DNA from: JAWODU01 sp046483125
Lineage (GTDB): Bacteria; Verrucomicrobiota; Kiritimatiellia; UBA8416; JAWODU01
Reading direction: 5' to 3'
DNA: 49,339 bases
NCBI GenBank assembly: GCA_046483125.1
Contig: JAWODU010000039.1
Location: 1-49,339, forward strand
The first letter of the stretch is position 1, and each line of letters starts with the position of its first letter. A program made the position numbers and the translations under genes. The notes under the pieces were generated by a model that worked only from the letters and a program-made list of their open reading frames with translations, was not told where the DNA came from and ran no database searches. Of this stretch, positions 34,682 to 42,163 are shown piece after piece.

Positions 34682-36004
34682 TTAATCCCGTTGTGCCCTT
34701 CCGGCATCGGGCATGTCGAAAGAGTCCCGCGTTTCCTCGAGCCATTTTCCCAGGTACCCGCGGTGTTCGTCCAGGATATCGGAGTATTTCGCGTTATTTG
34801 ACAGGTTTTCCGTTTCGTGCGGGTCGTTCTGCATATCGAAAAACTGTTCACGGAAATTACCCGTGTCATAGGCGACATACTTGAATTGATCGGAGCGTAT
34901 CATTCTGGATTTCGGCCACTTGTCCTCGCGCAGTGGCCCCCAGTTTCCAAAACTGCTTTCAGAGGCCGCGAACTTCCGTTCCGTCCCGACGGCGCGGTTT
35001 TCCACATGCGGCCGCACGCTTTGTCCGCGGATTGCCCCGGGTGCCGCTATACCGGTGTAATCGCATATGGTCGGAAAAATATCCAGGGAAGCCGAAACCA
35101 CACGTTTGTTCACGCGCCCCGGCGCCGGCCGGCCGGGCGCCTTGACGATAAACGGAACGCGCGAGACCTCGTCATACATGCACCATTTCTGATTCCACCT
35201 GTGGGCGCCCTGACCGTCGCCGTGGTCGCTCAGGAAGATTATCAGCGTGTCGTCCCACAGGCCGTTGGATTCCAGCGCGTCAAGCACCTTCCCTGTTTCG
35301 GCGTCGGCCATTTCGACCAGCCTGTTGTATCCCCACCTGTAGCGTCTTGTCTCGATTTCATTCCAGTCCTGCGCGCGGCCGACCCTGGGGAAGTTACGCT
35401 GAAAATCCCGGAGGGCTTCGGGTTCAGCCGGAACCGACTCAAAGTTCACGGGCAGTGGGGGCAATTCATTGTCCGGGGGCAGATCGGGAAGAGGGGCCAT
35501 TCGCATGCTCTCCCCGCGCGCCAGCTCACAGCAGTCGTGCGGATTGTTGAACGAAACGACCAGGAAAAAGGGATCCTTGTGACGCCGATTGAGAAACTTG
35601 ACCGCTTCGGCGGCCTTGTTCCCGTCGGGTCCCCCGTACCCGCCGCCGAAAACGATCTCCCGGAAGCCGTGTTCGTCACTGTTCTTCTCCGGTACAGTAA
35701 GGTGCCACTTGCCGACGTAGTGGCAATGGTACCCGGCATCACGGAGACGGGCGCCCAGCATGGGGGCGGGGCAGGGCTCGTCGGTTTCCTGTGTGTTGAC
35801 GTAAATCCCGAGTTCATGGGGCATACGGCTTGTAAAGAAACTCATGCGGGCCGGCACGCAGAGGGGGTAGGAACAATAGGCGCCGTCAAAGCGCACGCCG
35901 TTGTGCGCCAGACGGTCCATCGAGGGTGTCCGCAGATGCGGATTGCCTGCGCAACTCATGGCGTTGCCGCTCTGCTGATCGGTTGTAATAAGCAAAATGT
36001 TCAT
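34682..36004 (-). CDS. Type I (Cys-type) sulfatase, leader replaced by a transposon
   Basis: 440 residues. MNILLITTDQQSGN supplies the first metal ligand (Asp9). The modification motif is YPLCVPARMSFFTS with Cys49. FLSDHGDGQGAHRWNQKWCMYDE is the distal metal loop. No signal peptide. Its ATG overlaps the TGA of the RAYT transposase gene upstream, and the bases before the ATG are CCCTTTCCCTTTCCC, with no ribosome site. The element therefore sits immediately upstream and separates the gene from its original promoter. Expression may depend on read-through from the transposase. It is probably co-transcribed with the ADP-ribosylglycohydrolase. Confidence 0.92.
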   Translation of the reverse strand: MNILLITTDQQSGNAMSCAGNPHLRTPSMDRLAHNGVRFDGAYCSYPLCVPARMSFFTSRMPHELGIYVNTQETDEPCPAPMLGARLRDAGYHCHYVGKWHLTVPEKNSDEHGFREIVFGGGYGGPDGNKAAEAVKFLNRRHKDPFFLVVSFNNPHDCCELARGESMRMAPLPDLPPDNELPPLPVNFESVPAEPEALRDFQRNFPRVGRAQDWNEIETRRYRWGYNRLVEMADAETGKVLDALESNGLWDDTLIIFLSDHGDGQGAHRWNQKWCMYDEVSRVPFIVKAPGRPAPGRVNKRVVSASLDIFPTICDYTGIAAPGAIRGQSVRPHVENRAVGTERKFAASESSFGNWGPLREDKWPKSRMIRSDQFKYVAYDTGNFREQFFDMQNDPHETENLSNNAKYSDILDEHRGYLGKWLEETRDSFDMPDAGRAQRD

Positions 36005-37089
36005 GGGAAAGGGAAAGGGGTCAGCCCTTGACTTAGGACTTTGCTGTTTTTCTTGCTTCTTTCTTTTTGCATTTTCTCCAAAACTAATTCAGTCCTTCTC
36101 ACTTGCTTTGCCAGTTTTTTGTCAGCTGAGATCAATTCCGCATGTCGTGATATCTGTTTGCTTATAGCCGAACCACTGCCTGCATTCAGCAATACGGCGA
36201 TCTCGCGTTGTGACGCTGCAGAGTATCGGAGTAGGAAACGTGCCGCCAACGCACGCAAGACCGATCCGCGCTTCCGCTGTTTGAATTCTCCGATACGTAC
36301 TTTAAACACTTGAGACAGAACCTGTAGAACGGCTTCCGGCAAAAGCGGTTCGGTTGTATGGCGAAAGGAAATATCTTCGAGGCTTGCATGTTTCGCAAGC
36401 ATTTCATAATGGAGATCATCTATCCACGCACGGAAATCGTCACTTCCAATACTGCGTGGAGATTTATTTAATTCCAGTATGAATTCATCTTCATCTTTTG
36501 CGAGTCCACTTTCGACAAATTGCCTGTATCGTCCGGGCCATTGTGTTCGTTTTCCTTTCATTTGGGCGAGCATGGGTTCGTATTCAACAAAGTCCATTCG
36601 TTTTTTTGAATGGACATAACCTTGGTAAGTACTCCAAGGATATTCACGCAGATAACGTTGCCTTTCTTCCAGTGATTTGTTTTTTAAGGGTTCTACACAT
36701 GCAGGATTCAGGTGTACATACCTGGTCAGTGCCAAAAGATAACGGTCTCCTTCGACCAGTTTTGCTTTGTAGCGTCCATCTAGGAGATGGCCGTGACGAT
36801 CGTGACGAAGGTTGTAATACACGGCATACGCAGTAGACAATGATTGCATGAATCTGGAGCAGTTCGCCTGCGGTGTTTCAAAGACCAAATGAAAATGATT
36901 AAGCATGAGGACGAACAAATACAGTCGAATTTTATGTTGCTCGACATATTCCGAGAGATTATCGAGAAATCTTCTTCGGTCACGTGCATCCACGAACAAC
37001 AACGGCTTTCTTGACCGGTTGTCGCCTATCATGCGGCAATTAACATGATAAATTGCCCCGGGGAATTGAATTCTGAGAGGACGTGCCAT
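36001..37089 (-). CDS. REP-associated tyrosine transposase (RAYT, Y1/HUH family)
   Basis: 362 residues. MARPLRIQFPGAIYHV start, HUH motif in MLNHFHLVFE, and the catalytic-Tyr helix in YLLALTRYVHLNPA, all typical of Y1 transposases related to IS200/IS605. The C-terminal 150 residues include a helix-turn-helix-like LRYSAASQREIAVLLNAGSGSAISKQIS segment. It acts as a single-strand DNA nickase/ligase on hairpin ends. The last residues (LTPFPFP) are read through the terminal inverted repeat into flanking DNA. It is a resident mobile or domesticated element, with no accessory genes. Confidence 0.9.
   Translation of the reverse strand: MARPLRIQFPGAIYHVNCRMIGDNRSRKPLLFVDARDRRRFLDNLSEYVEQHKIRLYLFVLMLNHFHLVFETPQANCSRFMQSLSTAYAVYYNLRHDRHGHLLDGRYKAKLVEGDRYLLALTRYVHLNPACVEPLKNKSLEERQRYLREYPWSTYQGYVHSKKRMDFVEYEPMLAQMKGKRTQWPGRYRQFVESGLAKDEDEFILELNKSPRSIGSDDFRAWIDDLHYEMLAKHASLEDISFRHTTEPLLPEAVLQVLSQVFKVRIGEFKQRKRGSVLRALAARFLLRYSAASQREIAVLLNAGSGSAISKQISRHAELISADKKLAKQVRRTELVLEKMQKERSKKNSKVLSQGLTPFPFP
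36016..36042 (+). repeat. Terminal inverted repeat, left end
   Basis: 27 bp, matches the reverse complement of 37124-37150 with a single difference (GACTTAG versus GAATTAG). It lies inside the 3' end of the transposase frame. Confidence 0.85.
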
Positions 37090-37123
37090 ACTTGAACAGT
37101 ATCTCCCGCCAAATACTGTAAGT

Positions 37124-37150
37124 AAAGTCCTAATTCAAGGGCTGACCCCT
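37124..37150 (-). repeat. Terminal inverted repeat, right end
   Basis: Partner of 36016-36042. The start of the transposase gene is 35 nt inside it. Confidence 0.85.
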
Positions 37151-37180
37151 CTCTTCTCTCTCTCCTGAGGGAAATTGTCG

Positions 37181-37210
37181 TTTGCGGCGGAAAAAGACGT
37201 AACCTATACT
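37181..37210 (+). promoter_or_regulatory. Weak sigma70-like promoter before the first URO-D-like gene
   Basis: TTTGCG (37181-37186), 18-nt spacer, TATACT (37205-37210), ATG at 37243. It lies just outside the RAYT right repeat, so this gene keeps its own leader. Confidence 0.35.
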
Positions 37211-37242
37211 GTGCGGCCTGAACAAAACTGAATGGAGTTTCC

Positions 37243-38325
37243 ATGAATCCGCGCGAAAACATGCTGTCGCTTTACCGCCGGCGGGGATATGAATTTCCGC
37301 CCGTTGAACTGAATATGTGTCCGACAATCCAGGACAAAATGAAAAAAGCGATAGGCGCGGATGCGGCGCCCGAAGAATATTTTGACTACCCGGAGGGTTT
37401 CGCGCATCGGACCATTCCGGGACCGGAACTGATTCCCGCCGAAGACGTGGACTGGAGAAAATTCTATCCTTACGAGTTGGACCCGGACACATACTTCTCG
37501 CCTTACGGCAAGGCCCGCGAAGGAGGATACGAGGGCGCGTACCATCTTCGCCGCGCGCATCATCCCATGGCGGAGATGGACAGCCTGGAAGAGATGCGCG
37601 ATTACCCCTGGCCCGCATGGGACTTTGACAATATCGACCACATGGTTGAAGCGGTGAACGAGGCGCGGGCCGAGTGCGCCCCCTCGACAGGACACATGGC
37701 ATGCACGATCTGGGAGACGGCGTGGGGTATTCGCGATATGACAAAACTTATGATGGATATGGCCACCGGAGACGAAAAGGCGGCCTTCGTGCTGGACAAG
37801 GTTACGGCCGACTCCGTCGGGCGCGCGAGGACGTTCGCGCGGGCCGGGGTTGACATAATACACATTGGCGACGATATCGGCATGCAGGATACCATCATGA
37901 TGTCGCTTGAGATGTACCGGGAGTGGCTCAAGCCCCGTTTAGCCGGGGTGATTGCCGCGGCCAGGGAAGAAAAACCGGACGTATTGATATTTTATCACAG
38001 CTGTGGCTACGTCGAACCGTTTATACCCGACCTTATGGAAATAGGGGTCGACATTCTGAACCCGGTTCAGCCGGAATGCATGGATTTCGAAAGACTTCAC
38101 GCGGAATACCGCGACGTACTTTCATTCAACGGCACGCTGGGAACACAGACGACAATGCCGTTCGGGACAACGGATGAAGTGCGGGAGCTTGTCAGAAAAA
38201 ACCTGGACATTGCCGGTGCAAAGGGCGGGCTGGTTGTGACGCCGACACACACCCTTGAGCCCGAAGTCCCCTGGGAGAACATCGAGGCCTACGTGCTGGC
38301 GTGCCGGGATTACGGACGGGCCTGA
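37243..38325 (+). CDS. Uroporphyrinogen-decarboxylase-like / corrinoid methyltransferase-type protein, copy 1
   Basis: 360 residues behind a GGAG site. URO-D-like barrel with WDFDNIDHMVEAVNE, TIWETAWGIRDMTKLMMDM, FARAGVDIIHIGDDIGMQDTIMMS, FYHSCGYVEPFIPDLMEIGVDILNPVQ and a C-terminal HTLEPEVPWENIEAYV. The HxCG element (His252, Cys254) is the zinc-binding motif of MtaA/CmuA-type methyltransferases rather than of true HemE, so heme synthesis is unlikely. A methyl- or demethylase-type reaction on a catabolite is more likely. It is the first gene of a run of three (gap 52 nt, then a 4-nt overlap). Confidence 0.85.
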   Translation: MNPRENMLSLYRRRGYEFPPVELNMCPTIQDKMKKAIGADAAPEEYFDYPEGFAHRTIPGPELIPAEDVDWRKFYPYELDPDTYFSPYGKAREGGYEGAYHLRRAHHPMAEMDSLEEMRDYPWPAWDFDNIDHMVEAVNEARAECAPSTGHMACTIWETAWGIRDMTKLMMDMATGDEKAAFVLDKVTADSVGRARTFARAGVDIIHIGDDIGMQDTIMMSLEMYREWLKPRLAGVIAAAREEKPDVLIFYHSCGYVEPFIPDLMEIGVDILNPVQPECMDFERLHAEYRDVLSFNGTLGTQTTMPFGTTDEVRELVRKNLDIAGAKGGLVVTPTHTLEPEVPWENIEAYVLACRDYGRA

Positions 38326-38377
38326 AACCGCGGCGCGATTTCCACCGCCACGGTACCGTCGAAGAGGACCGCAATTC

Positions 38378-39457
38378 ATGTTGACCTGTAAAACGGACTT
38401 TGAAGAGGCAAGGAATCGAATCAATGCCTTCTGGCAGTGCGAGGTCATTGACCGGGCGCTGACGTACATAATGTTTCCCCGGCCGGAAGAGAAGCAGGTG
38501 CCGGTCCCTCCCCGCCCGGAGAAACCCGAACAGCGCAAGCTGGACGTGGACTACCGGGTTCGGGCGGCGGATGCGCGCATGCACAACACAGTCTGGTATG
38601 CCGATGCCATTCCCGTCGCGACACCTACGCTGGGACCGGCCACAGTAGCCTCGTATTTCGGAATCGGGCTTGGATTCGCCGAGGGAACGGGGAGCAGTTG
38701 GGCGACGCACGATATCAGAGAATGGCCTGAAGATACGTCGACGATCCTCAATTTCGATCCGGACGGCTTCTATTATCGGAAGACCATCGAGCTCACGAGG
38801 GCTTTTCGAGAGGCCGGCAAGGGCAGGTTCATCACCGGCATCCAGGAGTGGCTGAGCCCCGGCGATATCCTCTCCGCGGCGCGCGGCCCGGAACAACTGT
38901 GCGTCGATCTCATGGACTGTCCCGAGCGGATTACATCTCTCTGTGACCGGCTGTCGCGCGCGTTACTGCCGATCTACGAGACTTTCTACCGGATGGCGCG
39001 GGACGCCGGCGAACCGGCCTCGACGTGGTTGAATCTGATTTCAGACGGCCGGTACATGGTAATCCAGAACGATGTCTCTTCACTGCTTTCTCCCGCCATG
39101 TTCGATGAATTCCTCCTGCCGTATACCAGGCGTGAATGCGAGTATCTGGATCATTCAATGTACCATCTCGATGGACTGCAGGCGTTGAAAGACCTGGATC
39201 GCCTTCTCGAGATCCCGGAGTTGAACGCCGTCCAGTGGGGTCCGCCCCCACAGCACTGGGACTGGCACGAGTGGATCGACGTCTACAAACGTATTCAGTC
39301 GGCGGGAAAGGGATTCTTTCTGCCGGTACCGGCAAAGGACCTCGATGAGCTGTCGGACAGCGGAATTCGTCCGGAAGGCGCATGGATTATTGTCGAAGGC
39401 GTCTTGAACGAAGAAGAGGCAGCCGCGGCGCTGAAACTTGTAGAGAGGTGGACATGA
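38378..39457 (+). CDS. URO-D-like protein, copy 2 (HxDG variant)
   Basis: 359 residues from ATG 38378 with AGAGGA upstream; the longer frame would overlap copy 1. Recognisable by the fold order rather than by close identity: FWQCEVIDRALTYIMFPRP, FRFITGIQEWLSPGDIL-like region (GRFITGIQEWLSPGDIL), LLSPAMFDEFLLPYTRRECEYLDHSMYHLDGLQALKDL and FLPVPAKDLDEL. At the metal-binding position it has YHLDG (His263, Asp265) where copy 1 has YHSCG, so the zinc-thiolate ligand is lost. The last codons overlap the start of the GH63-like gene (ATGA). The substrate is unknown; the coupling implies a joint role with the glycosidase. Confidence 0.78.
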   Translation: MLTCKTDFEEARNRINAFWQCEVIDRALTYIMFPRPEEKQVPVPPRPEKPEQRKLDVDYRVRAADARMHNTVWYADAIPVATPTLGPATVASYFGIGLGFAEGTGSSWATHDIREWPEDTSTILNFDPDGFYYRKTIELTRAFREAGKGRFITGIQEWLSPGDILSAARGPEQLCVDLMDCPERITSLCDRLSRALLPIYETFYRMARDAGEPASTWLNLISDGRYMVIQNDVSSLLSPAMFDEFLLPYTRRECEYLDHSMYHLDGLQALKDLDRLLEIPELNAVQWGPPPQHWDWHEWIDVYKRIQSAGKGFFLPVPAKDLDELSDSGIRPEGAWIIVEGVLNEEEAAAALKLVERWT

Positions 39458-41169
39458 CCAGACCTCTGGACATCGATCTGCATCATGTGTCGTTCAGCCG
39501 CCATGGCGCGTACCTGTGCATCACCGCGCGCAACCAGGAGCAGTGCCGGGGCAACCCGCACCTGCACATTCGCCCCGGCCTGTGGTTGAGGAACTTTCAC
39601 GACGAAGGGCGGCGCGATGTCTTCTTTCTCGAGCCCGTTGTCGGCGGGAAACCCGTTGACTATACGACCGAGTTGCGCCCCGATGAACTGCGTCTCGTCA
39701 CAGATCGCGGCCGCGTACTTTTCTGCTTTTGTGCCGGGGAAACTCTGCGCATTCGAACCGAGGGCGCCGGTCTCCGTCTCTCGATGCCGGCCGATCTCGC
39801 CGGCGGCGAATTTATGATCGGCGTTGATACGTGGCGATTGAACTGCCCCGGCGCCTTGCGCGATTACACTGTTCGTTCCCTGTCCGGAACGCTGTCCGTC
39901 GAACGGTCCCGGCGACCGGAGAAGGGCTGTGTTGAAGTTACAATTATGCCGCCTTCTTCAGGCGGAACAGGGGAAGCCGTGCTTATCCAGAGCAAGGGAC
40001 AGCCCCGGATACGTGAAGAGCGGCCGACATACGAACAGGAACGCGCGTCCGTGGAGCAGTCCTTTGAAGCATACCTCCGGACCAACGCCGTTGCGCCCGG
40101 CTCATTACACGAACCCGCACGCACGGCCGCCTATATCAACTGGTCATCAGTGCTGGCGCCGTGCGGTCACATGACGCGTTACGGGATGCTCATGAGCAAG
40201 AACTGGATGGGTAATATCTGGAGCTGGGACCATTGTTTCAACGCCGTCGCGCTGGCCGCCACGGATCCCGACGCCGCCTGGAACCAGTTCATGGTTATCT
40301 TCGATCACCAGCTCGAAACCGGCCAGATTCCCGACATGATAAATGACACGACACTGCAGTACAACAATGTCAAGCCGCCCGTTCACGGGTGGGCGTATGA
40401 CTTGATGACGCGGCTGAACGAAACCTTCGCGGCGCCGGATCGACTGCGAGTCGCCTACGAGCACCTCTCCCGCTGGAGTCTCTGGTGGCTCAACCACCGC
40501 GACCCGGACCACACCGGGCTGCCCTGCTATCATCACGGCAACGACAGCGGATGGGACAACGGGACCGTTTTTGATGTCGGCTGCCCCGTGCGGGGACCGG
40601 ACCTCGCCGGGTTCCTTGTACGGCAGATGGACGTTCTCGCCGGAATGGCCGGGACCCTGGACAGGCCCGACGATGCAACCGAATGGCGGCGGCGCGGTGA
40701 CCGCGTGGTCGAGGTATTGCTCGACAAACTGTGGATCGGTGAGAGCTTTGTGACACGTCATGCCCTGACCGGTGTCTACAACGAAAAATCGCGCTCGCTG
40801 ATCAACTGCATGCCGATTGTTATAGCGGACCGCCTTCCCGCGGATGTGCGAGACAAGCTGGTGGAAAGTATCCGCGGGCACCTGACCGATTGGGGACTCG
40901 CCACCGAGCAACCCGACTCAAAACTGTATGAAGCCGACGGGTACTGGCGCGGCCCCATCTGGCCGTCGCCGACCTTTATCCTGATCGACGCACTTCGGAC
41001 GGCGGGAGAGGTCGAGCTGGCGGATACGATCGCTGAACGGTTCGTGAAGATGTGCCGGAAGAGCGGTTTTTCGGAAAACTACAACGCACTGACAGGCGAC
41101 GCACTGCGCGACCGGAGTTATACCTGGGCCAGCAGTCTGTTTCTGATGCTGGCGGGAGAGTGGATGTAA
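39454..41169 (+). CDS. GH63/MGH1-type (alpha/alpha)6 glycoside hydrolase
   Basis: 571 residues from ATG 39454, which overlaps the previous stop; GAGAGG precedes it. An N-terminal beta-sandwich of about 200 residues is followed by a helical barrel with MSKNWMGNIWSWDHCFNAVALA, YHHGNDSGWDNGTVFD (candidate catalytic acid Asp368), YNEKSRSLINCMPIVIADRLP, EADGYWRGPIWPSPTFILIDALR and YTWASSLFLML. These are the hallmarks of GH63 and mannosylglycerate-hydrolase-type enzymes. No signal peptide, so cytoplasmic. It would release a sugar from an imported oligosaccharide or compatible-solute-like glycoside. It ends at TAA 41167-41169, immediately before regulatory module B. Confidence 0.87.
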   Translation: MTRPLDIDLHHVSFSRHGAYLCITARNQEQCRGNPHLHIRPGLWLRNFHDEGRRDVFFLEPVVGGKPVDYTTELRPDELRLVTDRGRVLFCFCAGETLRIRTEGAGLRLSMPADLAGGEFMIGVDTWRLNCPGALRDYTVRSLSGTLSVERSRRPEKGCVEVTIMPPSSGGTGEAVLIQSKGQPRIREERPTYEQERASVEQSFEAYLRTNAVAPGSLHEPARTAAYINWSSVLAPCGHMTRYGMLMSKNWMGNIWSWDHCFNAVALAATDPDAAWNQFMVIFDHQLETGQIPDMINDTTLQYNNVKPPVHGWAYDLMTRLNETFAAPDRLRVAYEHLSRWSLWWLNHRDPDHTGLPCYHHGNDSGWDNGTVFDVGCPVRGPDLAGFLVRQMDVLAGMAGTLDRPDDATEWRRRGDRVVEVLLDKLWIGESFVTRHALTGVYNEKSRSLINCMPIVIADRLPADVRDKLVESIRGHLTDWGLATEQPDSKLYEADGYWRGPIWPSPTFILIDALRTAGEVELADTIAERFVKMCRKSGFSENYNALTGDALRDRSYTWASSLFLMLAGEWM

Positions 41170-41170
41170 A

Positions 41171-41395
41171 TGTCAGAAGTTCTATGGAAAATGGATGTAG
41201 GACGAGTTGGGACACTTAATCGCACACTTAACCGCTACTCCGCCGCGGCGGAAAGGGTGGCGGTTAAGAAAGCGTTTAAGTGTATTGAAACAGGGGAGAG
41301 AGCCAGGATGCGGCCAACCCCCTGCAAGAGAGCGAATTAGACAGAAAATTTGCTGTCAGCTTTGACAGAACGCACACCGACAGAAGGAGAAACAG
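41171..41395 (+). promoter_or_regulatory. Shared palindromic upstream module, copy B (upstream of SGNH hydrolase)
   Basis: A shortened copy of the module at 12276-12595, in the same orientation relative to its downstream gene. It has the distal block (41171-41223, nearly identical), ACACTTAA (41212-41219) facing TTTAAGTGT (41275-41283), CTTAACCGC (41227-41235) facing GCGGTTAAG (41260-41268), a perfect 14-bp GC palindrome in the centre (41239-41252), and the 16-bp palindrome (41353-41368). The long loop and inner arms of copy A are missing, as if collapsed through the GC palindrome. Confidence 0.7.
41353..41368. promoter_or_regulatory. 16-bp operator-like palindrome CTGTCAGCTTTGACAG
   Basis: Reverse complement of the site at 12304-12319, hence the same site read in the direction of transcription in both places. 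27 nt separate it from the ATG of the SGNH gene. Confidence 0.65.
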
Positions 41396-41968
41396 ATGAG
41401 AGTAGTATTGCTGGGAGACAGCATCAGGCATGGCTACATGCGGGGGGTACGCGAGCGGCTGGGATCGTCGGCCGACGTAGTGTGGACGAACGACAACAGC
41501 GGAAACAGCATGCTGATTCGAGAACACCTGCGCGAGTGGGTGCTCGATTTCGAACCCGACATCGTCCATTTCAACGCCGGCGTTCACGACCTCGGCTGGA
41601 TGGCGGAGGAGACCGTTCCACGCTTTACGATCTCCGCTTATGTCCGCAACCTGAGAATCATTGTCGATCGTCTGCGCAAGGCTTCCGACGCCCGTTTGAT
41701 TTTTGCTGCAACGACTCCGTTTCTCATTCCCGTCACGAAAGGCATACCCAAGGCGAAATGCAGACCGGCCAGGATCGTCGAGCGCTACAACTGTGCCGCC
41801 GCAAAGTTAATGCAGTCGCGCCAGGTGGCGATAGACGACCTCTACAAGGCCGTTATGGACGCCGGGCTTCACGAGTGTCTCGGCGACGACAAGCTTCACA
41901 TGAGTGAATACGGAAACGAGGTCCTTGCCGAAGCCGTGGCTGAATGCATCAGGCGCAACTTAGCCTGA
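41396..41968 (+). CDS. SGNH/GDSL-family hydrolase
   Basis: 190 residues behind AAGGAG. SGNH blocks: GDSI with nucleophile Ser9, Gly/Asn in NDNSGNS (35-38), Asn60 in HFNAGVHD, and the catalytic dyad DDKLHMSEYG (Asp165, His168). No signal peptide. Likely an esterase acting on acyl groups of sugars or oligosaccharides in the cytoplasm. It shares its leader module with the Gfo/Idh oxidoreductase at 11244, so the two are probably co-regulated. A triple hairpin follows. Confidence 0.9.
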   Translation: MRVVLLGDSIRHGYMRGVRERLGSSADVVWTNDNSGNSMLIREHLREWVLDFEPDIVHFNAGVHDLGWMAEETVPRFTISAYVRNLRIIVDRLRKASDARLIFAATTPFLIPVTKGIPKAKCRPARIVERYNCAAAKLMQSRQVAIDDLYKAVMDAGLHECLGDDKLHMSEYGNEVLAEAVAECIRRNLA

Positions 41969-42060
41969 CCTATTCATCAACTCTTGGAGTTGATGAATAG
42001 GTCACTCTGGCGCAACAAGTTGCGTCAGAGACGTGATGCGAGCCGCTTTTGCGGCTCGCA
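41967..42060 (+). repeat. Triple hairpin cluster after the SGNH gene, including hairpin repeat copy 2
   Basis: Three adjacent stems: a perfect 17-bp stem with a 3-nt loop (41967-41983 with 41987-42003, starting inside the stop codon), a 12-bp stem with one G-U-type mismatch (42005-42016 with 42019-42030), and TGCGAGCCGC/GCGGCTCGCA (42037-42046 with 42051-42060). The third recurs at 32687-32710. A strong transcript end or RNA-protecting structure is likely. The rest up to 42163 is non-coding. Confidence 0.75.
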
Positions 42061-42163
42061 AACGGGGCTTATTGTATAAGCGCGCAAATGGAGTGCGGCG
42101 GTCCATCGCGCGCCATGGTTTTTGCATCGCCGGGGGTGAGTATGATACTTTTCCTGCTGAGAG

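Larger units (their letters stand above)
36016..37150 (-). mobile_element. RAYT element bounded by 27-bp inverted repeats
   Basis: The segments 36016-36042 and 37124-37150 are inverted copies of a 27-bp sequence with one mismatch (both contain GGGGTCAGCCCTTGA). They enclose the transposase gene, its start and short non-coding margins. Insertion lies between a leftward sulfatase and a rightward URO-D-like gene, splitting what was probably their shared divergent promoter region. No obvious target duplication is visible, as expected for HUH elements. Confidence 0.8.

Noticed and set aside
36016..37150. Reading the end repeats as bidirectional terminators
   Set aside because: They are far apart, without T-runs, and bracket a transposase exactly as element ends would.
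37243..38325. True HemE uroporphyrinogen decarboxylase
   Set aside because: No other heme genes nearby, and the HxCG zinc-type motif fits methyltransferase relatives better.
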